In this document: piece after piece, positions 1-7,180 of the stretch
Numbering within the stretch: the stretch's first letter is position 1
Layout of the letters: each line of letters starts with the position of its first letter
Source of the DNA: JAFGSZ01 sp964492185
GTDB taxonomy: Bacteria > Bacteroidota > Bacteroidia > Bacteroidales > UBA10428
Length of the DNA: 11,969 bases
Direction: 5' to 3'
Assembly (NCBI GenBank): GCA_964492185.1
Contig: CAZBJH010000110.1
Location: forward strand, 1 to 11,969
Program-made: the position numbers and the translations under genes
The notes under the pieces: generated by a model
What the model saw: only the letters and a program-made list of their open reading frames with translations
Told to the model about the DNA's origin: nothing
Databases searched by the model: none

Positions 1-49
1 TTTTCGGACAAGCGTAACGCGGCAAATGGGACTTTATGGACAGACACTA
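1..49. repeat. End of a TA-flanked palindromic repeat element (copy A, cut by window edge)
   Basis: The segment ends in GGACAGACACTA (38-49), identical to the right end of the larger element at 7811-7987. The preceding bases, ACTTTATGGACAG, also resemble the other copies. The rest of the element lies outside the window. Just after it, at 52-67, TTAGGGTCTGTTCACTG resembles the opposite kind of end seen at 10856 (TTAGTGTTTGTTCA), and the stop codon of the dsbD-like gene (62-64) lies inside that second end. There is no coding capacity. The repeat call rests on similarity between copies within this window. Confidence 0.6.
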
Positions 50-61
50 ATTAGGGTCTGT

Positions 62-2164
62 TCACTGTTTACCCTCTTTCAGCCATTCAATAAAATCATC
101 AACATCCGTATTATACACATATATTTCTTCGGTCAGCATATTCCCGTCACCGTCAACAATAGCATACATGGGCAATGCATTTGAACCGAACTTACTGATC
201 TGAATATCTTTGTTCACCCTGCCCATTGTTTTCTTCACCCTTCCGTCAATAGATGAGGTGACCCATTCCGTTCCAGGTAATCTGGTTTTATCATCCGTAT
301 ACAAAGCCACAATGATAAAGTCCTCAGCCAGTATACTTTGCACATCCGGGTCTGACCACACCTGTCCATACATTTGTTTACAGTTTTTGCATGAATGGCC
401 GGCAAAATCAATAAACAGGGGTTTATCCAGTTCTTTTGCACAGGCCAGAGCCTGGTTGTATTCAAAATATCCCTGTAAACCATGGGGCAGGTGCAAAAAA
501 TCCGCGTACTTCGGTTCACCGCAAAGTTCCTGTTCATAAGCACTGACCCTGATCCCGGCTTCTTCGGAAGGTCCGCTTACAATAGTAGAATACTCAGCAC
601 CTGCCGTCGGCAGAAAAGATGCCAAAGACCTGAGAGGCGCTCCAAGAAGGCCTGTAAACAAATACATAACGAAAGTAAATGTTATTATCACTGCTATTAA
701 CCTTGAAACCGAAATATGTTTTAATTCAGGATCACGCGCGAACCTGAATTTACCCAGAAGATAAAAACCGAGCAATGTGAACATAACAATCCACAGTGAA
801 AGGAACATATTCCTGCCCAGTATATTTAGATTATATGTTTCGCTGATATTCACGATAAATATCAGTGAAAAAGCCAGCATTATGAAGGCAATAAATACTT
901 TTACCGCATTCAGCCAACCGCCGGATTTTGGCAGTTTGCCCATCATACCCGGAAATATTGCCAGCAGGGTAAAGGGAAGGCTGAATGAAAGCCCGAACCC
1001 GAACATACCAACTACGGGTTGCAATACCTCTCCCTGCATAGCACTTCCCAGCAATATGCCGACAATTGGCCCTGTGCACGAAAATGAAATGATAGCCGTG
1101 GCCAGCGCCATAAAAAACGGCCCTAGCAAGCCCCCTTTATCTGCCTTCTGGTCCACCCTATTTGCCAGGCTACCCGGTAAAATAATTTCATACAAGCCGA
1201 AAAATGAGAACGCCAGCAAAATAAAAATTAAAAAAAAGAACACATTCGGAAGCCAGTGTGTTGAAACCGCGTTTGCCAGGTCAATCCTGGTCAGCCCCGC
1301 TAATAATCCTACAAATGTATAAATGGCGATAATCGATAACCCGAAGAATAAACCTTTGTATAGGGTTTGCGCCCTGCTCTTTTTACCCCTCATGAAAAAT
1401 GAGACAGTCAAAGGGATCATAGGATAAACACAGGGAGTCAGTATACCGCCCAATCCCCCCAGCAAAGCCACCAGAAAAATTCCCCATAAGGTTTTATCTT
1501 TATTGTCACTATCACCCTTTTCCGTATCAGTCATTGATCCTTTCCTCCCTGCATTTAATGGATCAACCCCTTCATCCGCTATAACCAAATCAGAAATATC
1601 ATTGACGGGCTCAGCCTGTCCTGATGCCTTACTTTGAAGGCCCGCCTCTTCGCTATCTTTTGTTTCTTTTATTGCTGAAGGCTCCGTTTCCGGTATGAAA
1701 ATAGTAAATTCAATCTCCTCGGGAGGAAGACAACGCTGATCATCACAAACCATATATTCAGCTATCCCCGAAACAATGAAGGAATCATCAGTCAGTCGTT
1801 TTACAGCTTGTTTAAAAACAACAACATCACTAAACAAACCGATCTCCATTTTAAAAGTTTTGTCATATTTAATAACCGGCTCAGGTTCCGCTTTCATACT
1901 GCCGGCTTTTTCAAAGCTCTTATCTGCTTCAATAATGATGGAGGTTGCTATCGGACCACCTTCCGGAATTTGCATACCATACATATGCCAGTTCTCTTCT
2001 ATTGAGGCTTTAAAAACCAGATCTACACGGTTTTCATCCCTTACTTCAGCAGAAAAGTCCCATTCTACCGGATCAAGGACCTGGGCATTCGCAAACATTG
2101 TTGTAATTACAAATGCAGCCGGAATGAATAATATTCTGTTAAAATAATATTTTATGCTTACCAT
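62..2164 (-). CDS. dsbD: DsbD-like thiol:disulfide interchange protein (cytoplasmic-membrane reductase with C-terminal thioredoxin domain)
   Basis: By family, this 700-aa protein passes electrons from cytoplasmic thioredoxin across the inner membrane to periplasmic thiol proteins, and can supply reductant for cytochrome c maturation. In order it shows: a signal peptide ending near residue 27 (ANA-Q); an N-terminal DsbD-alpha-like beta domain with a cysteine pair (Cys140 and Cys145, in YMVCDDQRC); a Ser/Glu-rich linker (about 160-222); a transmembrane DsbD/CcdA core with the two expected cysteines (Cys245 in TPCVYP, Cys363 in SFSCTGP); and a C-terminal thioredoxin domain with CKNC (592-595) and a cis-proline (ALP, about 665). 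The frame opens 18 codons earlier at 2218, but I chose the ATG at 2164 because a normal signal peptide starts there and the upstream residues are AT-rich filler. It follows rng on the same strand and may be co-transcribed with it. A near-match to the -7 box (TTAATTTG) lies at 2216-2223. Confidence 0.93.
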   Translation of the reverse strand: MVSIKYYFNRILFIPAAFVITTMFANAQVLDPVEWDFSAEVRDENRVDLVFKASIEENWHMYGMQIPEGGPIATSIIIEADKSFEKAGSMKAEPEPVIKYDKTFKMEIGLFSDVVVFKQAVKRLTDDSFIVSGIAEYMVCDDQRCLPPEEIEFTIFIPETEPSAIKETKDSEEAGLQSKASGQAEPVNDISDLVIADEGVDPLNAGRKGSMTDTEKGDSDNKDKTLWGIFLVALLGGLGGILTPCVYPMIPLTVSFFMRGKKSRAQTLYKGLFFGLSIIAIYTFVGLLAGLTRIDLANAVSTHWLPNVFFFLIFILLAFSFFGLYEIILPGSLANRVDQKADKGGLLGPFFMALATAIISFSCTGPIVGILLGSAMQGEVLQPVVGMFGFGLSFSLPFTLLAIFPGMMGKLPKSGGWLNAVKVFIAFIMLAFSLIFIVNISETYNLNILGRNMFLSLWIVMFTLLGFYLLGKFRFARDPELKHISVSRLIAVIITFTFVMYLFTGLLGAPLRSLASFLPTAGAEYSTIVSGPSEEAGIRVSAYEQELCGEPKYADFLHLPHGLQGYFEYNQALACAKELDKPLFIDFAGHSCKNCKQMYGQVWSDPDVQSILAEDFIIVALYTDDKTRLPGTEWVTSSIDGRVKKTMGRVNKDIQISKFGSNALPMYAIVDGDGNMLTEEIYVYNTDVDDFIEWLKEGKQ

Positions 2165-2240
2165 ATATTTATATATATAAATAATTAGCTTTGTAATGAT
2201 ACGAATTTTCTTACACAAATTAAAAGAAAAATTAAAAAAT

Positions 2241-3803
2241 TTACATCAATACTTCTTCTCCAGTACTGTCGAATACATGAAACTCCAGAAAATCATAGGA
2301 CGATATCGGAATTATTCTGATTTTGCATTTCAACTTTAGCCTCCAGCGTTGCTTTATCGGCCAAAAACCTTTTGTAAGGTGCGAAGCAATAAACGGATGT
2401 ACTTTTAAAAATAATGACCTGTACTTTCTTTTATCCAACAAATGTGCAAGATGATTTTCGATCTTATCAACAAGTAAAATACTTGGTGTTATTTCGCCGG
2501 TTCCACCGCAAGTCGGGCATTTTTCCCGAATATTAATATGCATCTCGGGCCTTACCCGCTGCCGGGTAATTTGCATAAGGCCAAATTTGCTCAGGGGTAA
2601 GATGCTATGTTTGGTACGGTCACTTTCCATAGCATCCTTCATACGATCAAACACTTTCTGCTTATGATCCTGTGAATGCATATCTATGAAATCAACAACT
2701 ATTATACCACCCATATCCCTTAGCCGCAATTGCCTGGCAATTTCATCAGCGGCAGCCAGATTCACTTCAATGGCATTGGTTTCCTGGTCGTTGACTGTTT
2801 TAGCCCTGTTTCCACTGTTCACATCTATTACATGCAAAGCTTCCGTATGTTCAATAATGAGATATGCACCGTTTTTAAATGATACGGTTTCCCCAAACGA
2901 AGATTTAATTTGCTTCTCAATGCCATACCGTTCAAAAATCGGTGTATTTCCCTTATAAAAGTTTACTATTTTTTCCTTCTCGGGAGCTATTGTACCGATA
3001 AAATCTTTCAGTTCACGCCATACTGTCTCATCATTGACATAGATATTATTGAACGATGTACTCAGAACATCACGCAGCATTGCAGTGATCCTTCCTATCT
3101 CACTAATAAATAAAAACGGGGGCTTATTATCTTTCAGATTCTCAAATGCAAGTTCCCACTTTTTTATCAGTGTTCGAAGCTCTTCATCAAGTTGTTTTAC
3201 TTTCTTCCCTTCGGCAACAGTTCTGACAATGATACCGTAATTATTCGGGCGTATGCTTTTTAACAAGGTTTTCAGCCTGTTTTTTTCTTCGTTTGATTCG
3301 ATCTTTTGTGATACGGAAACCTTATTATAGGAAGGCATTAATACAATATTCCTGCCTGCAATAGAAATTTCTGAGGTTAACCGGGGCCCTTTTGTCGAAA
3401 TTGGTTCTTTGGCAATCTGAACCAGCACTATCTGGCCGGAAGATAAAACATCCGCGATCTTCCCGTTCTTATCGATATCGGGCTCACGCTTAAATTTTTG
3501 CCATGATGGAATTTTACCTCTCCGTTTATAAATAATGTTCAGATATTTATGTATTGTTCTGAACTGTGGTCCAAGATCGAGATAATGTAAAAAAGCATCT
3601 TTTTCAAAACCAACATCTACAAATGCTGCATTCAACCCGGGCATGACTTTTTTTACTTTACCCAGGTAAATATCTCCAACAGAAAATTTCAGGCTGCTTT
3701 TTTCCTTACTAAGCTCGACCAGTTTCTTATTCTCCAGAAGGGCGATATCGATTTCGGAAGTAGATACATCAATGACAAGTTCTTTGCTCACCACTTCACC
3801 CAT
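2241..3803 (-). CDS. rng: Ribonuclease G/E family endoribonuclease
   Basis: This 520-aa cytoplasmic endoribonuclease belongs to the RNase E/G family, which matures rRNA and cleaves 5'-monophosphorylated AU-rich RNA. An N-terminal S1-type RNA-binding domain (about 25-130; VGDIYLGKVKKVMPGLNAAFVDVG) is followed by the family catalytic region. The two metal-binding aspartates are visible at Asp327 (HVIDVNSG) and Asp371 (GGIIVVDFIDM). The Zn-link motif CPTCGG begins at Cys429 and holds the dimer together in characterised homologues. There is no long RNase E-type C-terminal scaffold, so it is RNase G in size. The frame is open to an ATG at 3839, but homologues start near MGEVVSKELVIDV, and a TATATTTG promoter box at 3842-3849 would place the transcript start downstream of 3839. 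I therefore use the ATG at 3803. The dsbD-like gene follows on the same strand. Confidence 0.95.
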   Translation of the reverse strand: MGEVVSKELVIDVSTSEIDIALLENKKLVELSKEKSSLKFSVGDIYLGKVKKVMPGLNAAFVDVGFEKDAFLHYLDLGPQFRTIHKYLNIIYKRRGKIPSWQKFKREPDIDKNGKIADVLSSGQIVLVQIAKEPISTKGPRLTSEISIAGRNIVLMPSYNKVSVSQKIESNEEKNRLKTLLKSIRPNNYGIIVRTVAEGKKVKQLDEELRTLIKKWELAFENLKDNKPPFLFISEIGRITAMLRDVLSTSFNNIYVNDETVWRELKDFIGTIAPEKEKIVNFYKGNTPIFERYGIEKQIKSSFGETVSFKNGAYLIIEHTEALHVIDVNSGNRAKTVNDQETNAIEVNLAAADEIARQLRLRDMGGIIVVDFIDMHSQDHKQKVFDRMKDAMESDRTKHSILPLSKFGLMQITRQRVRPEMHINIREKCPTCGGTGEITPSILLVDKIENHLAHLLDKRKYRSLFLKVHPFIASHLTKGFWPIKQRWRLKLKCKIRIIPISSYDFLEFHVFDSTGEEVLM

Positions 3804-3841
3804 GATCCGTATACTATTATAATGGCTCGCTATGTACAATA

Positions 3842-3849
3842 CAAATATA
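3842..3849 (-). promoter_or_regulatory. Bacteroidota -7 promoter box for rng
   Basis: On the minus strand this reads TATATTTG, a perfect match to the TAnnTTTG box used by the Bacteroidota primary sigma factor. Transcription would begin about 7 bases downstream, near 3835, leaving roughly 30 nt of leader before the ATG at 3803. No clear -33 TTTG was found. The box directly abuts the hairpin at 3849-3880. Confidence 0.55.
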
Positions 3850-3880
3850 ATAAACCTAAAGCTATCACTTTAGGTTTATT
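3849..3880 (-). terminator. Perfect 13-bp hairpin, probable terminator after the 30-aa gene
   Basis: The arms AATAAACCTAAAG (3849-3861) and CTTTAGGTTTATT (3868-3880) are exact reverse complements around a 6-nt loop. The hairpin lies 24 nt beyond the stop of the 30-aa gene on the minus strand. The stem is AT-rich and the following U-run is weak (ATATTTGT), so termination may be partial. It could also act in the other direction or shape the start of the rng transcript. Confidence 0.6.
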
Positions 3881-3904
3881 CCACAGTATCATATAATTAC
3901 GATT

Positions 3905-3997
3905 TTATTTCTTCTTCTTATGTCTGTTTTTCCGTAAGCGCTTTTTACGCTTATGAGTAGCCATCTTATGTCTCTTTCTCTTCTTTCCGCTTGGCAT
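3905..3997 (-). CDS. 30-aa very basic ribosomal-protein-like peptide (AURKAIP1/COX24, mS38/bS22-like)
   Basis: The ATG at 3997 opens a 30-codon frame that ends at TAA (3905-3907). The product begins MPSGKKRKRHKMATHKRKKR and continues LRKNRHKKKK. More than half of the residues are Lys, Arg or His. This composition and the KRKRHKMATHKRKKR core match a small protein conserved in Bacteroidota and annotated as having an AURKAIP1/COX24 domain. That domain is the bacterial counterpart of mitochondrial ribosomal protein mS38 (bS22 in mycobacteria). The likely role is a small-subunit ribosomal component bound deep in rRNA. It lies 39 nt after HU on the same strand and is followed by a hairpin, so the two probably share a transcript. 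The family assignment is from memory of the sequence pattern; the ribosomal role is inferred. Confidence 0.8.
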   Translation of the reverse strand: MPSGKKRKRHKMATHKRKKRLRKNRHKKKK

Positions 3998-4036
3998 AAT
4001 AATCAATTTAATTAACAATTTGCAATCGTCTAACAG

Positions 4037-4321
4037 CTACTTTACATTTGACTTAACCTTATTAACAAAAGATTTTGCAGGTTTAAAAGCAGGAATAAAA
4101 TGCTCAGGTATAATGATTGTGGTGTTCTTGGAAATATTCCTTGCGGTTTTCTGGGCTCTTTTTTTCACAATAAAACTACCAAAACCCCTTAAATAAACAT
4201 TCTTCTCGTTGACAAGAGAATCTTTCACAGCTTCCATAAAAGCTTCAACTGACTTTTGTACAGTAATTTTTTCAATTCCTGTGTTTTTGGAAATTTCGTT
4301 TACGATATCAGCTTTCGTCAT
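4037..4321 (-). CDS. HU/IHF family nucleoid DNA-binding protein
   Basis: This 94-aa protein has the complete HU fold. The N-terminal helices (MTKADIVNEISKNTGIEK, then a second helix around VQKSVEAFMEAVKDSL) are followed by the GFGSF turn (46-50). The DNA-binding beta arm carries RNISKNTTIIIPEH, and a C-terminal helix ends in FKPAKSFVNKVK. The usual RNP at the arm tip is RNI here, which is common in Bacteroidota HU proteins. It bends and compacts DNA as a dimer. The gene is divergent from ssb across a 429-bp gap, has its own -7 box about 53 nt upstream, and precedes the 30-aa basic gene. Confidence 0.95.
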   Translation of the reverse strand: MTKADIVNEISKNTGIEKITVQKSVEAFMEAVKDSLVNEKNVYLRGFGSFIVKKRAQKTARNISKNTTIIIPEHFIPAFKPAKSFVNKVKSNVK

Positions 4322-4373
4322 TTTTAAAATCTTTAATTATCAATATATTACATTATTTTTCTGTATTGAATTG

Positions 4374-4381
4374 CAAATATA
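4374..4381 (-). promoter_or_regulatory. Bacteroidota -7 promoter box for the HU gene
   Basis: The minus strand reads TATATTTG, a perfect TAnnTTTG. Transcription would begin near 4367, giving a leader of about 45 nt before the HU ATG at 4321. No obvious TTTG lies at the -33 distance. Confidence 0.6.
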
Positions 4382-4540
4382 ATTACTTTCTGCCGATAAT
4401 TAAAATACTAATCAATTAATTTTCTATATTTTATTAAAAATGATCCATATACTGCTTGTGATACCTTTTGGTAAAACCCCTGTTGACCGGGATTTCGGCA
4501 ATTAAAATGTTTAATTGGCCATAGCAAAATAATACAGGCA

Positions 4541-4656
4541 CGGGTTACAAATCCGCGCCAGCAAATCCAGCAAGGCCCGCGCAGTTCGCAAATGCGGCAG
4601 CCACAATTCACAGACTCGCGGCATTTGGAAGCTCGCGCGCGTTGTAACGCGCGCGC
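4541..4656. repeat. GC-rich palindromic intergenic repeat in the HU-ssb gap
   Basis: This stretch is far more GC-rich than the AT-rich DNA on both sides. It contains CAAATGC (4589-4595) and its inverse GCATTTG (4621-4627). It also contains a near-perfect hairpin, with arms CGCGCGCGTT (4634-4643) and AACGCGCGCG (4646-4655) around a GT centre. GTTACAA near the left end (4544-4550) is loosely mirrored by TTGTAAC in the hairpin (4642-4648). No convincing protein reads through it on either strand. It resembles extragenic palindromic (REP-like) repeats or a decayed mobile element, but whether it recurs elsewhere cannot be seen here. The rest of 4322-4750 is AT-rich spacer holding the two divergent promoters. 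Confidence 0.5.
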
Positions 4657-4718
4657 ATGATTCGGAGTGGTTATGGTTTTGAATGTTCAGAAATTATTAG
4701 CGTTCAATATTTTTTTTG

Positions 4719-4726
4719 TATTTTTG
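4719..4726 (+). promoter_or_regulatory. Bacteroidota -7 promoter box for the ssb operon
   Basis: TATTTTTG matches TAnnTTTG exactly. The start of transcription would be near 4733, about 18 nt before the ssb ATG at 4751. This is probably the promoter for the ssb-gldE-gldD-phosphopantetheinyl transferase run. Confidence 0.6.
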
Positions 4727-4750
4727 CTGTAAATTAACCAAAAATTCAAT

Positions 4751-5215
4751 ATGTCAGTTAACAAAGCAATACTTGTTGGTTTTGTCGGTATTGATCCGGA
4801 TGTCAGATACCTTGACAGTGGCACTGCAGTATGTAATTTCCGGATGGCAACAAGTGAAACATATAAAAACAAAAATGGTGAACTGGTTACTTCCACGGAA
4901 TGGCATAATATTGTTTTGTGGAGGAGACTGGCTGAGATTGCTGAAAAATACGTTAAAAAAGGGTCACAACTTTATATTGAAGGACGTATACGTACCCGCT
5001 CCTGGGACGATCGGGACGGTAATAAACGGTATACAACAGAAATTGTTGGAGATAACATGCAAATGCTGGGAAAACCATCCTCAGATTATTCGGCTTCACC
5101 TGATGATCAGGAAAGATCAGTCACTCCCTCAGAAAACACCAATAATTCCTCAGAAAACACTAGTAATGAAAATCTTTCTGAAAACCAGGGAAGCAGTGAC
5201 GATCTCCCCTTTTAG
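4751..5215 (+). CDS. ssb: Single-stranded DNA-binding protein SSB
   Basis: This 154-aa protein coats single-stranded DNA during replication and repair and recruits partner enzymes. The OB fold covers about residues 1-108: MSVNKAILVGFVGIDPDVRY at the start, then TEWHNIVLWRRLAEIAEKYVKKG, and YIEGRIRTRSW. A Ser/Asn/Glu-rich disordered tail follows and ends in the acidic tip DDLPF, the standard docking peptide for SSB partners. The tail contains a short internal duplication (SENTNNS, then SENTSNE). It is encoded by a 13-bp direct repeat, CCTCAGAAAACAC, at 5127-5139 and 5148-5160, with a period of 21 bp. gldE starts 22 nt after the stop, so the genes are probably co-transcribed. Confidence 0.97.
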   Translation: MSVNKAILVGFVGIDPDVRYLDSGTAVCNFRMATSETYKNKNGELVTSTEWHNIVLWRRLAEIAEKYVKKGSQLYIEGRIRTRSWDDRDGNKRYTTEIVGDNMQMLGKPSSDYSASPDDQERSVTPSENTNNSSENTSNENLSENQGSSDDLPF

Positions 5216-5237
5216 ATAATAAAAAATTCGTACTGGC

Positions 5238-6569
5238 TTGGAAGCAGATCCGGACTTTTGGCAATTCTTATCACTTTTTCTTTTTCAGGTTTATCCTTTA
5301 TCATTTGGCACGGCGGCAGGCCTGCTGATCATAATTATATTGCTATGTGGCTCGGCAATGATATCAGGATCCGAAGTAGCCTACTTTTCACTTGATCACC
5401 TCAACATTGAACAATTAAAAAATTCAGAAATTACATCTGACAAGTTAGTCATCCGGCATCTCAGCCATCCTGAGAAATTGCTGGCCACTATCCTCGTTAC
5501 CAATAACTTTATTAATGTAGGTATTGTTATCTTATCCAGCTTTATCACAACAAGCCTTTTTGATTTTTCAGAGAATCCTGTATTTGGCTTTGTTTTCAAG
5601 GTCATTATAATAACCTTTTTAATATTGTTCTTTGGTGAGATTATTCCAAAAATATATGCTAACCAGTACCCGGTAAAATTCTCCAAATTAATGGCACGCC
5701 CGCTGGTTATTTTTACCAGGATCTTCTGGCCGCTAAGTATCATACTGGTTAAATCCACATCTGTCGTGAATAAAAAACTGGCAAAGAAGAAAAGAAATAT
5801 TTCAATCGAAGAACTGTCTGATGCACTTGATATGACTGATACAACAATTGCCGAGGATAAAAAAATCCTGAAAGGCATAATAAAATTTGGTAATATTGAT
5901 GTTAAAGAGATTATGCAGGCCAGGGTGGATGTGATCGGAACAGACATTAAAACAAAGTTTAATGATCTCATACCTGTAATCATGGATTCAGGATACTCAC
6001 GTATCCCGGTGTTTGAAGAAACACTTGACCATATACTGGGCATTCTTTATATAAAGGACCTTCTTCCACATATTCATAAGAAAACCTTTAACTGGCAAAC
6101 CCTGATCAGACCTCCATACTATGTGCCTGAAACAAAAAAGATCAGTGATCTGCTGAAAGAATTTCAGTTAAATAAAATCCACCTGGCCATCGTTATTGAT
6201 GAATACGGGGGAACATCAGGAATAATTACGCTTGAAGACATTCTGGAGGAAATTGTCGGAGAAATAACCGATGAATACGACGAAGAAGAAATCCATTACA
6301 AAAAAATAAACGAGAATACATATATTTTTGAGGGAAAGATCCAGTTGCACGATTTCTACAAAATATTGAACATTTATGAGGACACATTCAATGAAATTGA
6401 AGGTGATTATGATACGCTGGCCGGATTGATACTGGAGCTTCGCGGTGAAATACCAGAAAAAGATGATAAACTATCCTATAAGGATTTTGTTTTTAAAATC
6501 CGTTCAGTCGATAACCGGAGAATCAAAGAGATCCAGGTAAGCATAAGAAATATTGATAAATACAGATAA
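5238..6569 (+). CDS. gldE: GldE, CNNM/CorC-type membrane protein (gliding/envelope associated)
   Basis: This 443-aa inner-membrane protein has a DUF21/CNNM transmembrane domain (about 20-195), with helices near 23-40, 83-108, 118-137 and 153-172 and the motif GEIIPK (133-138). It is followed by two CBS domains (about 225-345, including DEYGGTSGIITLEDILEEIVGEI split across 321-343) and a C-terminal CorC/HlyC domain (about 355-440). Relatives act in Mg2+ or other ion export. In Flavobacterium, GldE works together with GldD, and extra GldE suppresses some gldD defects. The start is TTG at 5238: an in-frame stop at 5220-5222 leaves little room, and later ATG codons would remove the first membrane helix. 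Its stop abuts the gldD ATG with no gap. The assignment as GldE rather than a generic CorC relative rests on the adjacent gldD. Confidence 0.93.
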   Translation: MEADPDFWQFLSLFLFQVYPLSFGTAAGLLIIIILLCGSAMISGSEVAYFSLDHLNIEQLKNSEITSDKLVIRHLSHPEKLLATILVTNNFINVGIVILSSFITTSLFDFSENPVFGFVFKVIIITFLILFFGEIIPKIYANQYPVKFSKLMARPLVIFTRIFWPLSIILVKSTSVVNKKLAKKKRNISIEELSDALDMTDTTIAEDKKILKGIIKFGNIDVKEIMQARVDVIGTDIKTKFNDLIPVIMDSGYSRIPVFEETLDHILGILYIKDLLPHIHKKTFNWQTLIRPPYYVPETKKISDLLKEFQLNKIHLAIVIDEYGGTSGIITLEDILEEIVGEITDEYDEEEIHYKKINENTYIFEGKIQLHDFYKILNIYEDTFNEIEGDYDTLAGLILELRGEIPEKDDKLSYKDFVFKIRSVDNRRIKEIQVSIRNIDKYR

Positions 6570-7145
6570 ATGCGATACAAGCTGTTTTTAATTGCTGCAG
6601 GAGTTCTTGTTATACTGATATACAGTTGCAAACCGGATTATACTCCAAAACCCAGGGGATATTTCAGAATAGATTTCCCTGAAAAGGAATATCGCAGATT
6701 TATATCAGATTGCCCGTATACTTTTGAATATCCTGTTTATGGAGAAATTGAACGGGTTGATGACAATACATCCCATCCCTGCTGGTTAAATATTATCTTC
6801 CCCGGATTCAAAGGAAAAATCTATCTCACTTACAAAAGAGTTGAACAAAACCTTCCTGAATATACAGAGGACATAAGAACCATCGCTTATAAACACCTGG
6901 TAAAAGCTGACGATATCATAGAAAAACGAATTATATACCCGGAGCATGATGTATATGGAATACTATACAACATCAAAGGTAATACCGCTTCTTCACTGAA
7001 CTTCTATGTGACGGACAGCATAACACATTTTTTAAGCGGATCATTATATTTTGAAGTAAAACCCAATGCCGATTCACTGGCACCGGTTATCAATTATTTC
7101 ACTGAAGATGTCAATCACCTGATCAAAACCATAGAATGGAATTAA
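6570..7145 (+). CDS. gldD: GldD, gliding motility-associated lipoprotein
   Basis: This is a 191-aa lipoprotein. A hydrophobic leader ends in IYSC, with the predicted lipidated cysteine at residue 20. It is followed by the GldD signature region YTPKPRGYFRIDFPEKE (about 24-40). The remainder is a single compact domain typical in length for GldD. The family is required for gliding and for assembly of type IX secretion in Flavobacterium, but homologues also occur in non-gliding Bacteroidota, so motility cannot be inferred from this gene alone. The ATG directly follows the TAA of gldE, which suggests translational coupling. Confidence 0.94.
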   Translation: MRYKLFLIAAGVLVILIYSCKPDYTPKPRGYFRIDFPEKEYRRFISDCPYTFEYPVYGEIERVDDNTSHPCWLNIIFPGFKGKIYLTYKRVEQNLPEYTEDIRTIAYKHLVKADDIIEKRIIYPEHDVYGILYNIKGNTASSLNFYVTDSITHFLSGSLYFEVKPNADSLAPVINYFTEDVNHLIKTIEWN

Positions 7146-7180
7146 TAAATTTTTCTCAAATTTGTTGATCAGTTATTTAT

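Noticed and set aside
777..1322. 181-codon open frame on the plus strand antisense to the dsbD-like gene
   Set aside because: It lies wholly inside a well-supported gene with clear domains, has low-complexity Ser/Ile/Pro-rich translation, and shows no recognisable family.
4408..4611. 67-codon minus-strand frame in the HU-ssb gap, rich in Cys and Trp
   Set aside because: It runs through the GC-rich repeat, has no recognisable domain, and its odd composition follows from the repeat sequence.
4541..4656. Idea that the GC-rich block is another copy of the GTGTCTGT repeat family
   Set aside because: It lacks the GTGTCTGT/ACAGACAC ends and the TAAGGTAT centre and has very different base composition.
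4400..4740. Possible remnant of mutY
   Set aside because: I looked in all frames for the helix-hairpin-helix, Fe-S cysteine or N-terminal WY/LPWR motifs and saw none, so no pseudogene is called.
5127..5160. Short direct repeats in the ssb tail as a CRISPR-like or regulatory array
   Set aside because: Two 13-bp units with a 21-bp period encode a repeated SENT motif in the disordered SSB tail; this is a coding duplication.
4716..5219. 167-codon frame overlapping ssb in another phase
   Set aside because: It is a shadow of ssb; only the ssb frame gives an OB fold and the DDLPF tip.
5396..6043. 215-codon minus-strand open frame antisense to gldE
   Set aside because: It overlaps conserved CNNM/CBS coding sequence; its Ser/Ile-rich translation is typical of a mirror frame.
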